Assembly: GCF_013300825.1 (NCBI RefSeq)
Contig: NZ_JAAIMY010000015.1
Coordinates: 1 to 64,000 of the forward strand
Direction of reading: 5' to 3'
Length of the DNA: 64,000 bases
From: Blautia wexlerae
Lineage (GTDB): Bacteria; Bacillota; Clostridia; Lachnospirales; Lachnospiraceae
A program made the translations under genes and the position numbers. The notes beneath the pieces are model-generated. The model was not told the origin of the DNA and ran no database searches. It saw nothing but the letters and a program-made list of their open reading frames with translations. Positions 54,123 through 63,058 of this stretch are shown here, in pieces. How positions within the stretch are numbered: the stretch's first letter is position 1; each line of letters opens with the position of its first letter.

Positions 54123-55106
54123 TTATTTTCCTCCTAAAAAAATTTTCTGTATACGGATATCCTTTCCTTCCAGCTTCACCATACGGTAGTTGCTGGCGAT
54201 TCTCGAAAAGGTTCGTTCGGAATAAGTATCCGAGAAATTTTCCAGTTTCAGATTTGTTGATATGATCGTAGACTTCCTGCGCATGATACGTTCATTTATG
54301 CACAAAAACAACTGGGAAGAGACAAAGCTGTTTGTAAGTTCAGTTCCCAGGTCGTCGATGATCAGCAGATCGCTGTCAAATACAAATTCCGATCCTTCTG
54401 TTTTATCTCTGGAGAATTTGGAGTCTGCCAGCAGTTCAAACAGATCAAATGCGGAAAAGTACATAACGCAATGTGCTGATTCCAGAAGATCATGAGCAAT
54501 ACAGTGAGAAAGAAAAGTCTTACCCACGCCGGTATCACCGTAAAGAAACAGATTCTCAAAGGAACCGTCAAAATTTTTCACGAAACCTCTGGCAATATCA
54601 TAAGCTCTCCGGGCCGTTTCTCTTTCTGTCAGTCCGGTAGCTTCGTTCTTCATTGTATCAGAATAATAATCAAAAGAAAAGTGGTCAAAGTTTTCTTTTT
54701 TGAGAATTTCTTTTAAATTGGACTGCGTATAGAGCAGTTCTATCTCTGCTTTTTTAAAACAGGTACATTTTTGGCTTCCGACGTAACCGGTATCCTGACA
54801 GACCGGACACTTATATGGAAGTTCCAGATAATTCTCCGGATACGAATTACATACCAGCAGGGCATTGCGCTCCTGAGACAAAAGAGAAATTGCAGCTTTA
54901 AGGTCCTCAAGACCTGATGATTCTCCGCTTAAGAGTGCTCTTGCTTTTTTTGCGCTCAGAGTGGCAACCTCTTCATCTATTTCGCGGATGCGTGGGATTT
55001 TTTTATAAATCTCCTGAGTACGCTCCTCCAGAATACGTCTGTTCTGAGACTGGGTCTTGCTGTATTCCCGCATGATCGTATCATACTGATAATTCTGTAA
55101 AGGCAT
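54123..55106 (-). CDS. DnaC/DnaI-like AAA+ helicase loader
   Basis: 327 residues. An N-terminal region of about 110 with a Cys-rich zinc-like patch (CPVCQDTGYVGSQKC, then CFKKAE) precedes the AAA+ core: Walker A GDTGVGKT, Walker B LLIIDDLGTE, sensor 1 region IISTNL, and the arginine finger region RTFSRIASNYRMVKL. That is the organisation of B. subtilis DnaI, which loads the replicative helicase with DnaD and DnaB. The adjacent DnaD-like gene upstream in the same operon supports this role. Confidence 0.92.
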   Translation of the reverse strand: MPLQNYQYDTIMREYSKTQSQNRRILEERTQEIYKKIPRIREIDEEVATLSAKKARALLSGESSGLEDLKAAISLLSQERNALLVCNSYPENYLELPYKCPVCQDTGYVGSQKCTCFKKAEIELLYTQSNLKEILKKENFDHFSFDYYSDTMKNEATGLTERETARRAYDIARGFVKNFDGSFENLFLYGDTGVGKTFLSHCIAHDLLESAHCVMYFSAFDLFELLADSKFSRDKTEGSEFVFDSDLLIIDDLGTELTNSFVSSQLFLCINERIMRRKSTIISTNLKLENFSDTYSERTFSRIASNYRMVKLEGKDIRIQKIFLGGK

Positions 55107-55173
55107 AACCTCACACCCTTTCGTTTGTTTTTTGTAGCTGTTCAGTGGTTTTCAGACTGCTATATCACTGCTG

Positions 55174-56256
55174 TTACTGATTCAGTAATTTCTTCTCATA
55201 TTCATTAAAGTCGTACTGTCTCTGATGAAAATTGTTAAACCTGTTTGAAGCAGTTGGTTTTTGGGCTGTTTTTCGCTGGGTATTCTTTTCCAGCTTCTGG
55301 CGCTGATGTTGGGCATCGAGAAGCCGGACATCTGCAAGTGTGCGGACATTTTTATCTTTCCATCCGGAGAGAATCTTATCCGCATACTGGAAACTGGGCT
55401 GTCCTGTGGAGAGAACTGTGCGGCTGCAGGCTTCCTGGATAATATCCATGGTAAAGCCATAGTCATTCAGCCAGGTGTTCATAAGAGAAACTTCTGTATC
55501 TACAGGATTTCGTCCGCTGATCCCCATTGACCTGAAAATGGTAAAATATTCCTTTGCATAACGGGAATTTGCTTCTTTTGCCATAGTGACAGTGGTGATT
55601 CCCTCATCTGCCCAAGCAAGAGCGACGGTTTCTATGTAACGCATACTCTTATGTCCGCGGCTGACGCTGTATTCGATCAGATATTCGATCAGATCAGGTG
55701 AGAATTTCAGCTCATCATAGAAAAACAGAATCTTTTTCATTTCAGTAGGGGTAAGGGTTTTGCCGAGATACTGTTCTGCAATATAAAGGAGCTGTACGAT
55801 CTCATCATTTTGCTTTAATTCTTTTACACGGTCAGGAGAGAGCGAAGAGGTTGTCCTGGCAGTCTGTTTCACGGGCTGTGCCGGCGCAGACGAAGCCTGT
55901 GCCTCTGTTTGGGCAACAGGTACTGCCTGAACAGGTGCGCCGGGAGATTCTGCTTTTATGGGTGGTACATTAAGTGTAATATCTGCAAGATCTTCATTAC
56001 TTCTGTAGGTTAAAGTAAGGAGTTTCTCCTTCTCCCAGTATTTTAGAGCGCGGATGATGTCACGTTCCGTACAGAAGAAATGATCTGCCATCTGCTCCAG
56101 ACTGAAAGGTACAGAAGCGTCAGAAAGAAGCCTCAGAAGATAGATATAGACTTTTACAAATTCTCCGTTGGCTTCGGGCATATAGTTGTCTATGAAATTG
56201 TTGGTTAATACAGTGACCTCCGCATTGCGGGAATTCTGTAAAGTGATCATAGCCAT
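55174..56256 (-). CDS. DnaD-domain replication initiation protein
   Basis: 360 residues. An N-terminal winged-helix (ANGEFVKVYIYLLRLL...FSLEQMADHFFCTERDIIRALKYW, DDBH1-like), a Pro/Ala-rich linker of about 30 residues (PVAQTEAQASSAPAQPVKQ), then two DnaD-type C-terminal domains (LYIAEQYLGKTLTPTEMKKI and LMNTWLNDYGFTMDIIQEA, with a FQYADKILSGWKDKNVRTL end). The family helps open origins and load helicase. GTGGAG lies 4 bases upstream of ATG 56256; ATG 56250 is an alternative. It is the first gene of the operon, immediately 3' of the DnaA-box cluster at 56379-56590. Confidence 0.92.
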   Translation of the reverse strand: MAMITLQNSRNAEVTVLTNNFIDNYMPEANGEFVKVYIYLLRLLSDASVPFSLEQMADHFFCTERDIIRALKYWEKEKLLTLTYRSNEDLADITLNVPPIKAESPGAPVQAVPVAQTEAQASSAPAQPVKQTARTTSSLSPDRVKELKQNDEIVQLLYIAEQYLGKTLTPTEMKKILFFYDELKFSPDLIEYLIEYSVSRGHKSMRYIETVALAWADEGITTVTMAKEANSRYAKEYFTIFRSMGISGRNPVDTEVSLMNTWLNDYGFTMDIIQEACSRTVLSTGQPSFQYADKILSGWKDKNVRTLADVRLLDAQHQRQKLEKNTQRKTAQKPTASNRFNNFHQRQYDFNEYEKKLLNQ

Positions 56257-56378
56257 GAATCTCCACTCTCTTTCATAATAAGATGTCAGGAATAAAAGGA
56301 AGTTAGTCCCTGACTTGATATCTATGAATTATAGCACAACATTTTTTAAAAGAGAATAGGGGATTTTTGTCGAAGATT

Positions 56379-56590
56379 TCATCCACATTTGAATGTGGAT
56401 AATGTGGATAATGTGGAAAGATAAAATTCAGTATATATTATTGGAAACCTGAAAAATGTTGAATTTCAGGGAAAAACAGAGTATTACAGGGGACGAATAA
56501 TGTCGAATTATGTTAAGTGATTTATGCACATATACATCCACACAGGCAGACAGATGAAAATGTGTATAACAATGTGGAAAATGTGGATAA
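56379..56590. promoter_or_regulatory. cluster of nine DnaA-box-like 9-mers
   Basis: Consensus TTATCCACA or its complement TGTGGATAA. Perfect copies: 56394-56402, 56403-56411 (directly abutting) and 56582-56590. One mismatch: 56379-56387 (TCATCCACA), 56522-56530 (TTATGCACA), 56561-56569 (TGTGTATAA), 56573-56581 (TGTGGAAAA). Two mismatches: 56412-56420 and 56534-56542. The sites form two groups about 100 bases apart, and several abut head to tail. The dnaD-like gene starts 123 bases further on, with the DnaC-like loader after it. Confidence 0.8.
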
Positions 56591-56635
56591 GTACTCTGGA
56601 CTACTTTAAATAAAGGAAGAACTGAGGGGGATAAA

Positions 56636-56773
56636 ATGTTTATAACTTTTTGGAGAAAATTGTCGACAGAGACACAAGGGTTCAGTGTCTTCTATTGCTA
56701 TAAGTTGGGCGGTTGTAAAAAACAAGACAATCCAGAAAAAATATTTTCCGAATTGTCCTGTGTAAATTGTTGA
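56636..56773 (+). CDS. possible 45-residue cysteine-containing protein
   Basis: An ORF starting ATG 56636 with GAGGGGG 5 bases upstream and ending TGA 56771-56773. The product would begin MFITFWRKL and hold cysteines near YCYKLGGC and a final SCVNC. Too short for standard gene calling. It lies on the opposite strand from its neighbours, in the DnaA-box-bearing spacer, and has no obvious promoter. Its ribosome site is good but a chance ORF is possible. Confidence 0.35.
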   Translation: MFITFWRKLSTETQGFSVFYCYKLGGCKKQDNPEKIFSELSCVNC

Positions 56774-56850
56774 TATCTATGTCAGGCAGCGGATTGCAAA
56801 TAACTGTCTGACAACTGCCTATTATAATAGGAGGTTATCCGTCAGAAACA

Positions 56851-58230
56851 TTATTTACCCAGCAGATGTTCTCCGATATTAACAACATCGCCGGCTCCCA
56901 TGGTGATGAGCAGATCTCCCTCCTGACAGTTTGCGAGAAGATAATTCTCAATCTCATCAAAGGTCGGGAAATATTCGCAGGGTGTTCCAAGTTCCTGGAT
57001 ACGCTTCTGCAGATCCTCTGAAGAAATTCCCAGAGTATCGGTTTCTCTTGCAGCATAAATATCTGCAACTACCACATGATCTGCCAGGCTGAGTGCTTTG
57101 GCAAATTCCGGAAGCAGAGCTTTGGTACGGGTATATGTATGTGGCTGGAATACACACCATAATTTTTTATGTGGATAATTGTGTGCGGCATGAAGAGTTG
57201 CTTCAATCTCTGTAGGATGATGTGCATAATCGTCTACAATCGTAACCCCTGCAACTTCTCCTTTATACTGGAAACGGCGGTCTGTACCTGTGAAGCTTCC
57301 AAGTCCCTTGATGATTACGTTTTCGGAAAGACCAAGAAGATGGCCAAGGGCAATTGCTGCCAGTGCATTGGAAACATTGTGGATGCCCGGCACTTTCAGA
57401 TAATAGCTGCCAACCTTAACGCCGTTGCGCAGAACAGTGAAGGAAGCATGTCCATATTTGTCGTAAGTGATATCTGCTGCCTGATAATCTGCATCATGTT
57501 CCAGACCATAAGTAATCACATTACATGGAAGATCCCGGATGATATCTTCATATTTCGGAGTATCTGCATTAATGATCAGTGTACCGTCAGCAGGAAGAAG
57601 CTCTGCAAAGCGGCGGAAGGAATGACGGATATCGTCAATATCCTTAAAGAAATCCAGATGGTCTGCATCCATATTCAGGATAATACTGATCTTCGGGAAA
57701 AAGCTCAGAAAGCTGTTGGTGTATTCACAGGCTTCTGTGACAAAAGTCTCAGAATTGCCCACACGGATGTTTCCGCCGATAGCAGGAAGAATACCTCCCA
57801 CACTGATGGTCGGGTCACAGTCTCCTGCAAGAAGAATGTGAGATACCATAGATGTTGTGGTTGTTTTTCCATGAGTTCCGGAAATGGCAACAGGAGTATC
57901 ATAATTCCTCATGATCTGTCCGAGAAGTTCTGCACGTGTGAGCATTGGAAGGCCTTTTTCCTTTGCGCAGGCAAATTCCGGGTTGTCGGGATGGATAGCT
58001 GCGGTATATACCACAACATCTACGTCATCGGTAATGTTTGTGGCACGCTGTCCGTAATAGATGGTGGCTCCCTTTTTCTCCAGTGCCTGAGTAAGAGGAC
58101 TGGATTTGGAATCGGAACCGGAAATGACAAAATCCTCGCCGAGAAGAATCTCGGCCAGTCCGCTCATGCTGATGCCGCCGATACCGATAAAATGTATATG
58201 AAGTGGTTTGTGAAAATCTATCTGATACAT
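56851..58230 (-). CDS. murC: UDP-N-acetylmuramate--L-alanine ligase
   Basis: Adds the first L-alanine in peptidoglycan stem formation. 459 residues: N-terminal Rossmann domain GIGGISMSGLAEIL, ATP site AISGTHGKTTTTSMV, the metal-binding EACEYTNSF, and ligase motifs DDYAHHPTEIEATL and FQPHTYTRTKALL. Complete. It stands apart from other mur genes. An antisense ORF of 374 codons overlaps it and is a shadow. GGAGAACAT precedes the start. Confidence 0.97.
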   Translation of the reverse strand: MYQIDFHKPLHIHFIGIGGISMSGLAEILLGEDFVISGSDSKSSPLTQALEKKGATIYYGQRATNITDDVDVVVYTAAIHPDNPEFACAKEKGLPMLTRAELLGQIMRNYDTPVAISGTHGKTTTTSMVSHILLAGDCDPTISVGGILPAIGGNIRVGNSETFVTEACEYTNSFLSFFPKISIILNMDADHLDFFKDIDDIRHSFRRFAELLPADGTLIINADTPKYEDIIRDLPCNVITYGLEHDADYQAADITYDKYGHASFTVLRNGVKVGSYYLKVPGIHNVSNALAAIALGHLLGLSENVIIKGLGSFTGTDRRFQYKGEVAGVTIVDDYAHHPTEIEATLHAAHNYPHKKLWCVFQPHTYTRTKALLPEFAKALSLADHVVVADIYAARETDTLGISSEDLQKRIQELGTPCEYFPTFDEIENYLLANCQEGDLLITMGAGDVVNIGEHLLGK

Positions 58231-58507
58231 AGTATGTTCTCCTTGATCAATTATTTACAAATCTTTATAAATCCGATAACTGTGAAATATTAGCACAGTT
58301 ACTGGAACTGTTTTGTCTGTTTGTTTATTATACTCCCTGTACCTTAAAATGAAAAGGACTTCTTTTTGTTGATAAAAAATCACAAAAAACGACATTGGAT
58401 ATATAAAAAATGCCTAATAATATATCGGCAGAAATACAGGCTGAATAAAAAACGTGTGCAAAAATCATAAAAAAACAAAAAATGAAAAACAAAAATTGTA
58501 AATAATG

Positions 58508-58536
58508 TTCACTAACAGATGAAAGTGTGTTATAAT
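58508..58536 (+). promoter_or_regulatory. promoter of the glgC-glgD-spoVG transcript
   Basis: TTCACT (58508-58513) and TATAAT (58531-58536) with a 17-base spacer. The leader of about 85 bases has CTGTT and AACAG around 58557-58582 that could pair, and AAGAGGTG before ATG 58624. The rest of the 393-base gap between murC and glgC is AT-rich without another feature. Confidence 0.6.
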
Positions 58537-58623
58537 CAAATAATCATAACCTGTAACTGTTCAGTGCCTCGCGAAACAGCAGACTGACGAATAGTTACCA
58601 TAACTACAACAAGAGGTGATTGC

Positions 58624-59898
58624 ATGATTAAGAAAGAAATGATAGCTATGCTTCTGGCCGGCGGTCAGGGCAGCAGACTGGGTGTACTGACAGAAAAAGT
58701 AGCGAAACCTGCAGTTGCTTTTGGCGGGAAATATCGTATCATAGATTTTCCCTTAAGTAACTGTATTAATTCAGGCATCGATACAGTGGGTGTATTGACA
58801 CAGTATCAGCCATTGCGACTTAATACACATATCGGAATTGGTATTCCATGGGATCTTGACAGAAACGAAGGTGGTGTAACAGTACTTCCGCCTTACGAGA
58901 AGAGCACCAGCAGTGAGTGGTACACAGGAACAGCCAATGCAATCTTCCAGAATATGGATTACATGGAACAGTATAATCCGGATTATGTCCTGATCTTATC
59001 CGGTGACCATATCTATAAGATGGATTATGAAGTAATGCTTGATTTCCATAAAGCGAATAAAGCGGATGTGACGATTGCCTGTATGCCGGTACCTATTGAG
59101 GAAGCAAGCCGTTTTGGTATCATGGTAACAGATGACATAGGACGCATTACGGAGTTTGAGGAGAAACCGGAGCATCCAAGCAGCAATCTGGCGTCCATGG
59201 GAATTTATATTTTCAGCTGGCCTGCTTTAAAGGAAGCATTGATGTCTCTGAAGGATCAGAACAGCTGTGATTTTGGCAAACATGTTCTTCCATACTGCAA
59301 GGAGAAAGGTGAGAGACTTTTCGCCTACGAATACAATGGATACTGGAAGGATGTAGGAACACTGGGTTCTTATTGGGAAGCCAATATGGAACTGATCGAT
59401 ATTATTCCGGAATTTAATCTCTATGAAGAATTCTGGAAGATTTACACAAAGGGAGATATTATCCCGCCTCAGTATATTTCGGCAGATGCGGTTACAGACA
59501 GATGTCTGATCGGTGAGGGTGCAGAAATTTATGGGGAAATACATAATTCTGTGATCGGACCAAATGTTGTGATCGGAAAAGGCAGCGTGATCCGTGATTC
59601 CATTATCATGCGCAATTCTACCATTGGTGAGGGCGTACAGATGGATAAGGCTATTATTGCCGAGGATGTTACTATTGGAAACAATGTTGTACTGGGATGT
59701 GGTGAGGAAGCACCGAATGTGCTGAAACCTGCAGTTTATGCATTTGGAATTGCTACGGTTGGTGAACGAAGCGTGATCCCGGATAATGTAAGGGTTGGAA
59801 AGAATACAGCAATCTCAGGCATAACTGTTCCTGAGGATTATCCTGATGGTGAGCTGGCTGGCGGACAGGTGATTACAGCAAAGGACGGTGACGAATAA
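58624..59898 (+). CDS. glgC: glucose-1-phosphate adenylyltransferase, catalytic subunit
   Basis: Makes ADP-glucose, the committed step for glycogen. 424 residues: [22 protein letters not shown] is the nucleotide loop and allosteric region, [37 protein letters not shown], and FEEKPEHP are catalytic; the C-terminal left-handed beta-helix carries hexapeptide repeats ([13 protein letters not shown]). The stop overlaps the start of glgD. The pair GlgC/GlgD is the Gram-positive two-subunit enzyme. Confidence 0.97.
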   Translation: MIKKEMIAMLLAGGQGSRLGVLTEKVAKPAVAFGGKYRIIDFPLSNCINSGIDTVGVLTQYQPLRLNTHIGIGIPWDLDRNEGGVTVLPPYEKSTSSEWYTGTANAIFQNMDYMEQYNPDYVLILSGDHIYKMDYEVMLDFHKANKADVTIACMPVPIEEASRFGIMVTDDIGRITEFEEKPEHPSSNLASMGIYIFSWPALKEALMSLKDQNSCDFGKHVLPYCKEKGERLFAYEYNGYWKDVGTLGSYWEANMELIDIIPEFNLYEEFWKIYTKGDIIPPQYISADAVTDRCLIGEGAEIYGEIHNSVIGPNVVIGKGSVIRDSIIMRNSTIGEGVQMDKAIIAEDVTIGNNVVLGCGEEAPNVLKPAVYAFGIATVGERSVIPDNVRVGKNTAISGITVPEDYPDGELAGGQVITAKDGDE

Positions 59899-61016
59899 TG
59901 AGAGCGATAGGTATTATTTTGGCTGGCGGTAATAATAACCGCATGAGAGAATTATCAAATAAGAGGGCAATCGCAGCAATGCCGATCGCCGGAAGCTACA
60001 GAAGTATCGACTTCGCACTGAGCAACATGGCAAGCTCCCATATTCAGAGAGTTGCTGTTCTGACACAGTACAATGCCCGTTCTCTGAATGAACATTTAAG
60101 CTCTTCCAAATGGTGGGATTTCGGAAGAAAACAGGGTGGTCTCTTTGTATTTACACCTACGATTACAAAAGAGAACAGTCTGTGGTATCAGGGAACAGCA
60201 GATGCTATTTATCAGAATCTGGAATTCCTTAAAAGCAGTCATGAACCATATGTAGTGATCGCATCCGGCGACTGTGTTTATAAGATGGATTACAACAAGG
60301 TTCTTGAATATCATATTGCGAAACGTGCAGATGTTACGGTAGTATGCACTACCTGCGATGATCCCAATGAGATTGAGAGATTTGGTGTTCTCCGTATGAA
60401 TGAGGACTGCAGGATTGAGGAATTTGAAGAGAAGCCAATGGTTTCTTCTTATAATACAATTTCAACAGGTATCTATGTTATCCGAAGAAGACAGTTGATC
60501 GAACTGATCGAGAGAGCTGCACTGGAAGGCAGACATGATTTTGTAAAGGATATTCTGATCCGCTACAAGAATCTTAAGAGAATCTATGGATATAAGATTG
60601 ACACATACTGGAGCAATATTTCTACAGCGGAAGCATATTATAAGACAAATATGGATTTCCTGAAACCGGAGATCAGAAACTATTTCTTCAAACAGGAACC
60701 GACAATTAAGACAAAGATTGATGATCTGCCTCCTGCAAAATACAATCCGGGAGCACAGGTGAAGAACAGCCTGGTTGCCAGCGGATGTATTATTAATGGT
60801 ACGGTGGAGAATTCCGTCCTTTTTAAAGACGTATTTGTAGGAAATAACTGTGTGATCAAGAACTCTGTGATTTTGAACAATGTATATCTGGGAGATAATA
60901 CTCATATTGAGAACTGCATTGTTGAAAGCCGGGATACTATTCGTGCAAATTCGTATTACTGCGGCGACGGTGAAGTGAAGATCGTCGTAGAGAAAAATGA
61001 CAGATATATACTGTAA
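59898..61016 (+). CDS. glgD: glucose-1-phosphate adenylyltransferase, GlgD subunit
   Basis: 372 residues, shorter than GlgC and of the same fold: N-terminal LAGGNNNRMRELSNKRAIAAMP, in which the GlgC-type Lys in the loop is changed, FALSNMASS, and WYQGTADAIYQN. The GlgD subunit is usually not catalytic alone but modulates GlgC in a heterotetramer. The overlap ATGA-type junction with glgC implies translational coupling and stoichiometric production. Beta-helix C-terminus intact (NSLVASGCIINGTVENSVLF). Confidence 0.95.
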   Translation: MRAIGIILAGGNNNRMRELSNKRAIAAMPIAGSYRSIDFALSNMASSHIQRVAVLTQYNARSLNEHLSSSKWWDFGRKQGGLFVFTPTITKENSLWYQGTADAIYQNLEFLKSSHEPYVVIASGDCVYKMDYNKVLEYHIAKRADVTVVCTTCDDPNEIERFGVLRMNEDCRIEEFEEKPMVSSYNTISTGIYVIRRRQLIELIERAALEGRHDFVKDILIRYKNLKRIYGYKIDTYWSNISTAEAYYKTNMDFLKPEIRNYFFKQEPTIKTKIDDLPPAKYNPGAQVKNSLVASGCIINGTVENSVLFKDVFVGNNCVIKNSVILNNVYLGDNTHIENCIVESRDTIRANSYYCGDGEVKIVVEKNDRYIL

Positions 61017-61065
61017 ATAAAACAGCCGGATAGATTCGGTAAATCGAAAGGAGTAAATTTGTATC

Positions 61066-61353
61066 ATGAATATTACTGACGTGCGTGTGAGGAAGGTAGC
61101 AAAAGAAGGAAAGATGAAGGCGGTTGTTTCCATAACGATCGATGATGAATTTGTAGTACATGATATTAAGGTGATTGAAGGAGAAAAAGGGTTATTTATT
61201 GCTATGCCAAGCCGTAAGGCAACAGACGGAGAATATCGTGATATTGCACATCCGATCAATTCTGCAACACGTGACAGGATCCAGACAATTATTCTGGACA
61301 AGTTCCAGGAAGTTATGGATGCGGAATCGGAAGAAGCTGCAGAAGCGGAATAA
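61066..61353 (+). CDS. spoVG: SpoVG family regulator
   Basis: 95 residues, the normal length, with conserved [11 protein letters not shown], then [10 protein letters not shown] and [15 protein letters not shown]. SpoVG is a small nucleic-acid-binding regulator involved in septation, capsule and stress control in Firmicutes. AAAGGAG lies about 12 bases upstream. It follows glgD after 49 bases and is probably in the same transcript; a terminator follows at 61391. Confidence 0.96.
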   Translation: MNITDVRVRKVAKEGKMKAVVSITIDDEFVVHDIKVIEGEKGLFIAMPSRKATDGEYRDIAHPINSATRDRIQTIILDKFQEVMDAESEEAAEAE

Positions 61354-61390
61354 CCGGTGAATAAAGAACTGTAAACAAATAAGAAGAAGC

Positions 61391-61430
61391 ACAGGCACTG
61401 TCTCTGAAAAAGGGCAGTGCCTGTTTTTTG
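61391..61430 (+). terminator. terminator after spoVG
   Basis: 10-bp perfect stem ACAGGCACTG (61391-61400) with CAGTGCCTGT (61415-61424), followed by six T. Confidence 0.9.
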
Positions 61431-61488
61431 TTAGCATTGGTGAAAACGCAAAATGTTACATAATTATTACATAAGTTAATAAAAAGTG

Positions 61489-61516
61489 TTGATTTTTTTA
61501 CGAAATATGATATACT
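61489..61516 (+). promoter_or_regulatory. promoter of the 3D-domain protein gene
   Basis: TTGATT (61489-61494) and TATACT (61511-61516), 16-base spacer, 34 bases before ATG 61550. Confidence 0.6.
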
Positions 61517-61549
61517 GGGTTTCAGATTAACGAGAAAGGTGATTGATTT

Positions 61550-62887
61550 ATGAAGAAAAAAGTTTTTTCATTACTGCTGGCCGGAATGCTTACTTTTTCT
61601 ATGGGAACAACTGCATATGCAACAGAAGATGCGATTGCTGATATGCAGGCTCAGAAACAGCAGGCAGAAGCCGGACTTGCCCAGACACAGGCGAATATTG
61701 ATAGCCTTCAGAGCAAGAAGCAGGAGCTGGAGAACTATCTGTCTGATTTGAATACACAGTATGAAGACCTGACTAATGCAATTTCTGAACTCAGCATACA
61801 GGCCGGAGAGAAAGAGAATGAGCTGAAACAGCTTCACACAGAATTAAAGAAAGCCAAGAAGGCATTAAATAAACAATATGATGATATGAAGCTCCGCATC
61901 CAGTATATGTATGAGAATGGCGGTACATCTGCATTAGAGACTTTGCTGTCATCTAAGGATCTTTCTGAGTTCCTCAACAATGCAGAGAGTGTTGCGAAGA
62001 TTTCCCAGTATGACAGGACTATGCTGGAGAAATGCGAGAACCTTCAGAACACTATCAAAGATCAGGAAACAACTGCTGAGGAAGAGAAGGCTGCTATTGA
62101 TCAGCTTCTTGAAGAGAGAGCGGCCAAACAGCAGGAGGTTCAGAATCTTGCAGCAAGCACAAGTGATAACATCTCTTCCTATGTAAGCCAGATTAGCGCA
62201 AGCCAGGAAGAAGCAGCAGCACTGACTGCAGAAATCAACAATGCAGATAACAGCATTGCTCAGCTTGTGCAGCAGGCAGAAGAGGAAAAAGCAGCCAGAG
62301 AGGCAGCGCAGGCACAGGCCGAAGCAGAGGCGGCAGCGGCACAGGAACAGGATGCAGAAGAGAGTTCTGATGATTATGAAGAAGATACAGATTCCTATGA
62401 GGAAGACTCTTCGGACAGTCAGGATTCTTCGGAGACTGAAGGATCTGATGATAATTCTGAAGATTCCTATTCTGAAGATTCAGGGGATTCTGCTGATGAA
62501 GATATATACGAAGAGAACGATGCAGATTCCTATGAGGGAGACTCTGACGGTAGCGAATCAGAAGATACATCTGACAGCCAGGCATCCTCAGACAGTTCTT
62601 CCGGTCAGGGAAAATACCTTGGCAACTTTACATTGACTGCATATTGCAACTGCGCACAGTGCTGCGGTACAGCAGGTAACCTGACAGCCAGCGGAACAGT
62701 TCCGACAGCAGGACGTACTGTGGCTATGGCGGGAGTACCCTTTGGAACACAGCTTCTGATCAACGGAAATGTATACACAGTAGAGGATCTGGGAACACCT
62801 TATGGACATGTTGATATTTATTGTGACAGCCATTCAGAAGCATTAAGCTTCGGACTTCAGTCTGCTGAGGTTTATCAGTTGAACTGA
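61550..62887 (+). CDS. secreted coiled-coil protein with C-terminal 3D domain
   Basis: 445 residues. A signal peptide ending TTAYA(TE) is followed by a long coiled coil (about 30-245, PcsB/peptidoglycan-hydrolase-like), then a striking Asp/Ser/Glu-rich linker of about 90 residues (DSYEEDSSDSQDSSETEG), and a C-terminal 3D domain (TLTAYCNCAQCCGTAGNL, then VAMAGVPFGTQLLIN, VEDLGTPYGHVDIYCD) of the type found in lytic transglycosylase-like wall enzymes. Two of the three signature Asp are in DLG and HVDIY; the first is not in the usual place. A cell-wall hydrolase or resuscitation role is likely but unproved. Confidence 0.88.
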   Translation: MKKKVFSLLLAGMLTFSMGTTAYATEDAIADMQAQKQQAEAGLAQTQANIDSLQSKKQELENYLSDLNTQYEDLTNAISELSIQAGEKENELKQLHTELKKAKKALNKQYDDMKLRIQYMYENGGTSALETLLSSKDLSEFLNNAESVAKISQYDRTMLEKCENLQNTIKDQETTAEEEKAAIDQLLEERAAKQQEVQNLAASTSDNISSYVSQISASQEEAAALTAEINNADNSIAQLVQQAEEEKAAREAAQAQAEAEAAAAQEQDAEESSDDYEEDTDSYEEDSSDSQDSSETEGSDDNSEDSYSEDSGDSADEDIYEENDADSYEGDSDGSESEDTSDSQASSDSSSGQGKYLGNFTLTAYCNCAQCCGTAGNLTASGTVPTAGRTVAMAGVPFGTQLLINGNVYTVEDLGTPYGHVDIYCDSHSEALSFGLQSAEVYQLN

Positions 62888-62908
62888 TAACAAAACAATA
62901 ATGTGATT

Positions 62909-62940
62909 AAGAACTCTGGTAAAACAGGGTTCTTTTTTTC
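62909..62940 (+). terminator. terminator after the 3D-domain protein gene
   Basis: 10-bp stem AAGAACTCTG (62909-62918) with CAGGGTTCTT (62925-62934), one T-G pair, followed by T. Confidence 0.85.
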
Positions 62941-63058
62941 GAATTTTTGTCCGGATTGCTATAACATAGGTGGTTTAACTTGAGGATTCAGATGCCTGAT
63001 GATAAAATGATATATCAGATTTATATACGGTAAAATATAATTGGAATGGAGATAAACA

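Larger units (their letters stand above)
56257..56850. other. 594-bp intergenic region between murC and the dnaD-like gene
   Basis: Both flanking genes are on the minus strand. It holds nine DnaA-box-like 9-mers (listed separately), a possible 45-codon ORF (56636-56773), and AT-rich sequence. No RNA gene or terminator is obvious. A perfect DnaA 9-mer also occurs at 57170-57178 inside murC. Confidence 0.6.

Noticed and set aside
57169-58293. 374-residue plus-strand ORF
   Set aside because: Antisense to murC; Cys-rich composition typical of a shadow frame.
62235-62636. Two ORFs over the Asp/Ser-rich linker (131 aa plus strand, 116 aa minus strand)
   Set aside because: Low-complexity reading of the 3D protein linker in other frames.
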